Assembly: GCA_019400425.1 (NCBI GenBank)
Contig: JAFREE010000336.1
Coordinates: forward strand, 1 to 10,036
Length of the DNA: 10,036 nucleotides
Source: Hymenochaete sp. R1
Taxonomy: Eukaryota > Basidiomycota > Agaricomycetes > Hymenochaetales > Hymenochaetaceae
Direction of reading: 5' to 3'
The translations under genes and the position numbers were made by a program. The notes under the pieces were generated by a model, which had not been told where the DNA came from, did no database searches, and saw only the letters and a program-made list of their open reading frames with translations. Of this stretch, positions 6,636 to 10,036 are shown in pieces. The number at the start of each line of letters is the position of its first letter. Position 1 is the first letter of the stretch.

Positions 6636-9600
6636 AACGCGCAATCCGATGGCATCGATGAAGCGTTTGACTTTAGGCGCGACGAGGGCCTTTGTGAAGA
6701 TGTCAGCGAGCTGCTCGTTAGTCTCAACATATTCGACATTGATGTCGCCGATAGCTACGCGCTGACGGATCCAATGATGATAGACGTCAATGTGCTTGGT
6801 GCGCGCATGAAACTTGTTGTCTTTAACATTAGCGATGGCAGACTGATTGTCGCAGTGAATGGTGATTGGAGCAAGCTCGAGCTTGAGTGTTGTCTTGATT
6901 ATGTCATGCAACCATATGGCTTCGCGTCCAGCATATGAGAGAGCGATGTACTCAGCTTCAGTTGTGGAGAGCGTGACGAGTTCTTGACGCTTCGATGCCC
7001 ACGAGACTGGGGAGCCGAGGAACTTGAAGATGTAGCCAGAGACCGGTTGCCGACCTTCTGTCGTCATTCCATCTGCATCCGTATAACCTTCCAAACCGTT
7101 TCCAAACTTTCCTAACACCAACCATCGATCCTTCGTAGAGAGCAGGTACTGGAATACGCGCTTACAAGCGGTCCAGTGAGCCTGGCCAGGGTTTTCCATA
7201 TATCGAGCGAGTTGCCCAACTGCGAATGAGATGTTGGGGCGAGTTACATCGGCGAGATAGTGTAGTGCTCCGACTGCGGCACGATAGGGTCGTTCTGCCA
7301 TTTCCGACTTGGTTGCTTTGTCATCAGGGCACTGATCCTTCGAGAGCTTAATATTGGGGTCCATAGGCGTCAATGCTGGCTTAGCCTGCGCGAAACCATA
7401 GTGTTCGAGTATCGTGTTGATGTACTTTGTTTGTCGTAATCCAATGGAGCGTTTCTCCTTTCTATAGTCAACATCAACGCCTAGGAAGTGAGTAAGGTTG
7501 CCAGAGCCGGTGTACTCGATGCCGTGTTCCTCGAACTTCTTCTTAAGGGTCTGCGTATGAGCTGTTTTGCTAGATATCATAGTCAAATCATCGACCCATG
7601 AGAAGACAATTGATACGTGACCGTCTGAGTGGTGCCTATAGAACAGGGCTTCTTCTTGTTCAACGCGAGTCATGCCGGCTGCCTCCTGGACCTTGCATAG
7701 CACTTGGTACCATCGATGTCCGGACTGCTTGAGGCCATAAATTGCCTTCTTAAGCTTAAGGACTTGACCAGGTTTGCAGCCAGGGATCGTGTACCCCTTA
7801 GGTGGGTTGGCGTAGATATCTTCATCATCGTTGAGTTCGCCATATAGGTAAGCTGACTTAATGTCGATCAGTTCGATGTGCCATCCCATGGCAGCTGCGT
7901 ATGTGAGGATCATCCTGATAGTGGCCATGCGTGCGACGGGTGCCCTGGTATCATCAGCGTAGTAATCTATACCTTCAACCTGGGTATAACCTTGTGCGAC
8001 TAGACGTGCTTTGTACTTGTTGGGCTTCTGACGGAAGACGAACCGTGTTCCGATGGGTTTGGCGGTTGCAGGTCGATCAACGATAATCCAGGTACCACGA
8101 GACATGAGGCTGTTGACTTCAGTGTCCATTGCAGCGAACCATTTGTCAGCATCTTCTCGCTTGGTAGCTTCAGCGATCGTAAGTGGGTCATCGTGGTTGT
8201 CAAAGTCGACTTGATAGGCAATGCCTAATGCACGTTTAGTGGGCTTGCGTGTACGCTGTGGACGGTCTCCTCCTGATTCTGGCTGATCTGCGACGGTCTC
8301 CAAGTTTTCATTTTCAGGGATAGGATGGAGATCTACGTCACCTGGTTCTTGCTCCTCCTGAGCGTCGGAGATCTGCGTCTTCAGGATCTGAATGTTACGC
8401 TCAGTGGTGATTCCTCGAGACTTGGGCCAGTATATGCGATAACCGGCGGCGTTATCAGCGGGGCGGAGGACACGACCGTAGACTCCCCGTGCTTCAAGCT
8501 TGGGAGCTTTCTCAAGTCGGACGACGCAGTCTTGACCAAATTTGTAACAGTGCTGAAGGTCGGGTGCGTGTCCATAGCGTTCCTCGTAAGGAGATCTGAA
8601 TGAAAGTGCCGAGTGTGGGGTTCGATTCATGATATATGTGACGTACCCAATGCACTCTCCCCAAAGGAACTTGGGGAGGTGCGAGCTGGCCAAGCAGGCC
8701 CTTATCACATTGAATGCTGTGCCGTGAACTCGTTCCGCTATGCCATTTTGCTCCGGCGTGTCATGGACAGTGAGACGACGTACAGTACCATGAGCTTTGA
8801 GATAGTCGTCGAACTCGTGTGAGAGGAATGCACCGTCGTTATCGGACTGAAGGACCTTGATTGTTTTGCCGTGCTGGGTCTGAATTTGCGACTGGAAAGT
8901 GATGTAAGTTGTGAAAGCATCGGACTTCTCATGCATCAGAATCATGGTGACCCAACGGGTTTTATCATCAACGATCGTGAGGGCGTATCGCTTGTGGTCG
9001 TTTGTCTCGGTGTTTGCAGGTCCCCAAATATCCATGTGGACATGGTCGCCAAATTCCTGGGCTCGTGGAGTTTGACGTTCGGCGGGGATAGGCGTTCGGC
9101 GGATCTTGGCTGTGGCGCAAGCCAGGCACTCGGTTTCATCAGACTGAGCCGGATCGAGTCGGAAACCTACTAACTTGTTATCAGCGATGATCTTCTTAAT
9201 GTAGCCGTAGTTGATGTGGCCTAATCGCTCGTGGATGTCCTGCAAGGACAGTGTTGGCCAGTGGCTTGGGTTTTGCTCGGCGGCAGCGTTAGCCCAATAC
9301 ACGGTGTACTGCTTGTGGGATTTGTCTACGGATCCAAGGTAACGTTTGTCTGGGGCGTATAGCGAGAGCTTGCCTTTTCCTCCTTCGAAGTGATAGCCTT
9401 CATCATCGAGCTCGGACATGGAGATTAGCGTAGATGCAATCTTAGGATGATAGTAGACATTACGTAACTTGAGCACGGAGCCGCCTGGGCCACCCAGGGG
9501 GACATCCATGCATCCAGCGTTACTAGCTTCAATGAATTCTCCAAATGCAGAGCGAAGATAGATGGGTGCAGCAGGCTTGAGGTCATAGAGGCGAGAGCGT

Positions 9601-9977
9601 TCACTGGTAAGGTGGTATGCACTGCCTGTATCGATTGAGGCACCAGAGTCGGGTTGCTGGGTCGAGCTGGCAGCGAGCCATGCTGAATAGGGAATGGACT
9701 CGACTGACTTGACTTCCTCAATCTTGGCAGATGGCGTAGCATTCTTGTCGTCTTTCTTGGCCTCGTCTTTGACCTGATTTGTATTGCTGCCCTTACGTTT
9801 TGATGGGGTGCTGCACTCGTTGGCAAAGTGACCGTATCCATTGCAGTTGTAGCACTTGGTCTTTGATGACGCACCCTTAGAACTGTATTTGTCGTTGTTG
9901 TCGCTCTTGTTGTTATTACCGTGGTTGTTGTGGCGACCTGACTGATAACGGCCTTTGCCGCTGTTACGGTTCAACAC
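6633..9977 (-). CDS. Copia-type Gag(C-terminal)-Pol polyprotein, 5'-partial
   Basis: An open frame of 1114 codons with intact catalytic motifs. Numbering is from the first open codon, a GTG that is not a true start. The CCHC zinc knuckle is C42-C45-H50-C55 (CYNCNGYGHFANEC). Protease DTGS is at 116-119 with the expected downstream His, preceded by a second DSG at 110. The pre-integrase zinc site is H249, H254, C284, C287. The integrase triad is D316, D379, E415 with the D-35-E spacing. RT has D705 (IDIKSAYL) and WVDD at 794-797 where most copia enzymes have YVDD. RNase H has D967, E1007/E1009, D1043, D1092. The frame ends GLRV-TGA at the polypurine tract. An in-frame stop at 9983-9981 closes it upstream, although the Gag capsid domain expected before the zinc knuckle is missing. 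Either a short intron, a frameshift, or a deletion separates it from the rest of Gag. Products would form a virus-like particle and copy the element. Confidence 0.93.
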   Translation of the reverse strand: MLNRNSGKGRYQSGRHNNHGNNNKSDNNDKYSSKGASSKTKCYNCNGYGHFANECSTPSKRKGSNTNQVKDEAKKDDKNATPSAKIEEVKSVESIPYSAWLAASSTQQPDSGASIDTGSAYHLTSERSRLYDLKPAAPIYLRSAFGEFIEASNAGCMDVPLGGPGGSVLKLRNVYYHPKIASTLISMSELDDEGYHFEGGKGKLSLYAPDKRYLGSVDKSHKQYTVYWANAAAEQNPSHWPTLSLQDIHERLGHINYGYIKKIIADNKLVGFRLDPAQSDETECLACATAKIRRTPIPAERQTPRAQEFGDHVHMDIWGPANTETNDHKRYALTIVDDKTRWVTMILMHEKSDAFTTYITFQSQIQTQHGKTIKVLQSDNDGAFLSHEFDDYLKAHGTVRRLTVHDTPEQNGIAERVHGTAFNVIRACLASSHLPKFLWGECIGYVTYIMNRTPHSALSFRSPYEERYGHAPDLQHCYKFGQDCVVRLEKAPKLEARGVYGRVLRPADNAAGYRIYWPKSRGITTERNIQILKTQISDAQEEQEPGDVDLHPIPENENLETVADQPESGGDRPQRTRKPTKRALGIAYQVDFDNHDDPLTIAEATKREDADKWFAAMDTEVNSLMSRGTWIIVDRPATAKPIGTRFVFRQKPNKYKARLVAQGYTQVEGIDYYADDTRAPVARMATIRMILTYAAAMGWHIELIDIKSAYLYGELNDDEDIYANPPKGYTIPGCKPGQVLKLKKAIYGLKQSGHRWYQVLCKVQEAAGMTRVEQEEALFYRHHSDGHVSIVFSWVDDLTMISSKTAHTQTLKKKFEEHGIEYTGSGNLTHFLGVDVDYRKEKRSIGLRQTKYINTILEHYGFAQAKPALTPMDPNIKLSKDQCPDDKATKSEMAERPYRAAVGALHYLADVTRPNISFAVGQLARYMENPGQAHWTACKRVFQYLLSTKDRWLVLGKFGNGLEGYTDADGMTTEGRQPVSGYIFKFLGSPVSWASKRQELVTLSTTEAEYIALSYAGREAIWLHDIIKTTLKLELAPITIHCDNQSAIANVKDNKFHARTKHIDVYHHWIRQRVAIGDINVEYVETNEQLADIFTKALVAPKVKRFIDAIGLRV

Positions 9978-10010
9978 CGTTCATACGCTTAGTCAAGCTT
10001 ACCCGCTTAC
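9961..10010 (-). other. Possible 50-bp intron near the Gag/Pol junction of the copia frame
   Basis: On the - strand GTAAGC (10010-10005) to CCGTAACAG (ending 9961) has donor- and acceptor-like ends and a branch-like TGACTAAG between. Removing it bypasses the in-frame TGA. It joins the zinc-knuckle frame to the only stop-free frame in the last 26 bases of the window, with matching phase. The alternative is a deletion or rearrangement joint. Too little sequence lies upstream to decide. Confidence 0.3.
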
Positions 10011-10036
10011 TTTATTTCTTTCTTTGTCATATTATT

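Larger units (their letters stand above)
6362..10036 (-). mobile_element. Ty1/copia LTR retrotransposon, 3' part (5' end beyond window or rearranged)
   Basis: Read on the - strand the window holds, in order: the end of Gag with a zinc knuckle, protease, integrase, reverse transcriptase, RNase H, a polypurine tract and a 3' LTR. Integrase before RT is the copia (Pseudoviridae-type) order. The pol frame has no internal stop over 1114 codons, which suggests a young insertion. The N-terminal Gag domain, primer-binding site and 5' LTR are not seen. The element sits in a coding exon of the HIT gene, in opposite orientation to it. Confidence 0.92.

Noticed and set aside
8325..9173. Several + strand frames (up to 100 codons) opposite the copia pol
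   Set aside because: They are antisense shadows of the intact polyprotein frame and lack any domain.

Overview
The window comes from a fungal nuclear genome, most likely a basidiomycete (probably an Agaricomycete). Introns are short (49-111 bp) with GTNNGT-type donors. Promoters are pyrimidine-rich. The protein repertoire (NOT2, a Vts1 with a conserved N-terminal block plus SAM domain, a HIT protein, and a fungal-type Ty1/copia element) points the same way. No bacterial, organellar or CRISPR signature is present.

Layout, left to right. (1) 1-507, + strand: the 3' end of the CCR4-NOT subunit gene NOT2. (2) 508-2074: NOT2 3' UTR and VTS1 promoter/5' leader, with an intron in the leader at 1993-2064. 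(3) 2075-4618, + strand: a complete VTS1 (Smaug-type SAM-domain RNA-binding protein), 4 coding exons, 767 aa. (4) 4619-5145: VTS1 3' flank and the original upstream region of the next gene. (5) 5154-6065: a 912-bp non-autonomous DNA transposon with 29-bp terminal inverted repeats, a perfect 8-bp target duplication, and two clusters of a 22-bp subterminal repeat. (6) 6176-6361, + strand: the first three exons of a HIT-family (Hnt1/HINT-like) gene, read by splicing very short exons together. (7) 6362 to the window end, - strand: a Ty1/copia LTR retrotransposon inserted in the third HIT exon. Its 264-bp 3' LTR, polypurine tract and an uninterrupted zinc-knuckle/protease/integrase/RT/RNase H frame are visible; its 5' end lies outside or is rearranged.

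How the genes relate. NOT2 and Vts1 act in the same process: Smaug/Vts1 proteins bind stem-loops in mRNAs and recruit CCR4-NOT for deadenylation, so the head-to-tail neighbourhood is functionally suggestive. The HIT gene has been hit twice, once by the DNA transposon about 110 bp upstream of its ATG and once by the copia element inside codon 27, upstream of the catalytic histidine triad. This copy should therefore be non-functional, and its remaining exons are predicted beyond the right edge of the window.

No wholly new multi-gene system is evident. The least described object is the small DNA transposon with its regular 22-bp unit array and palindromic spacers.
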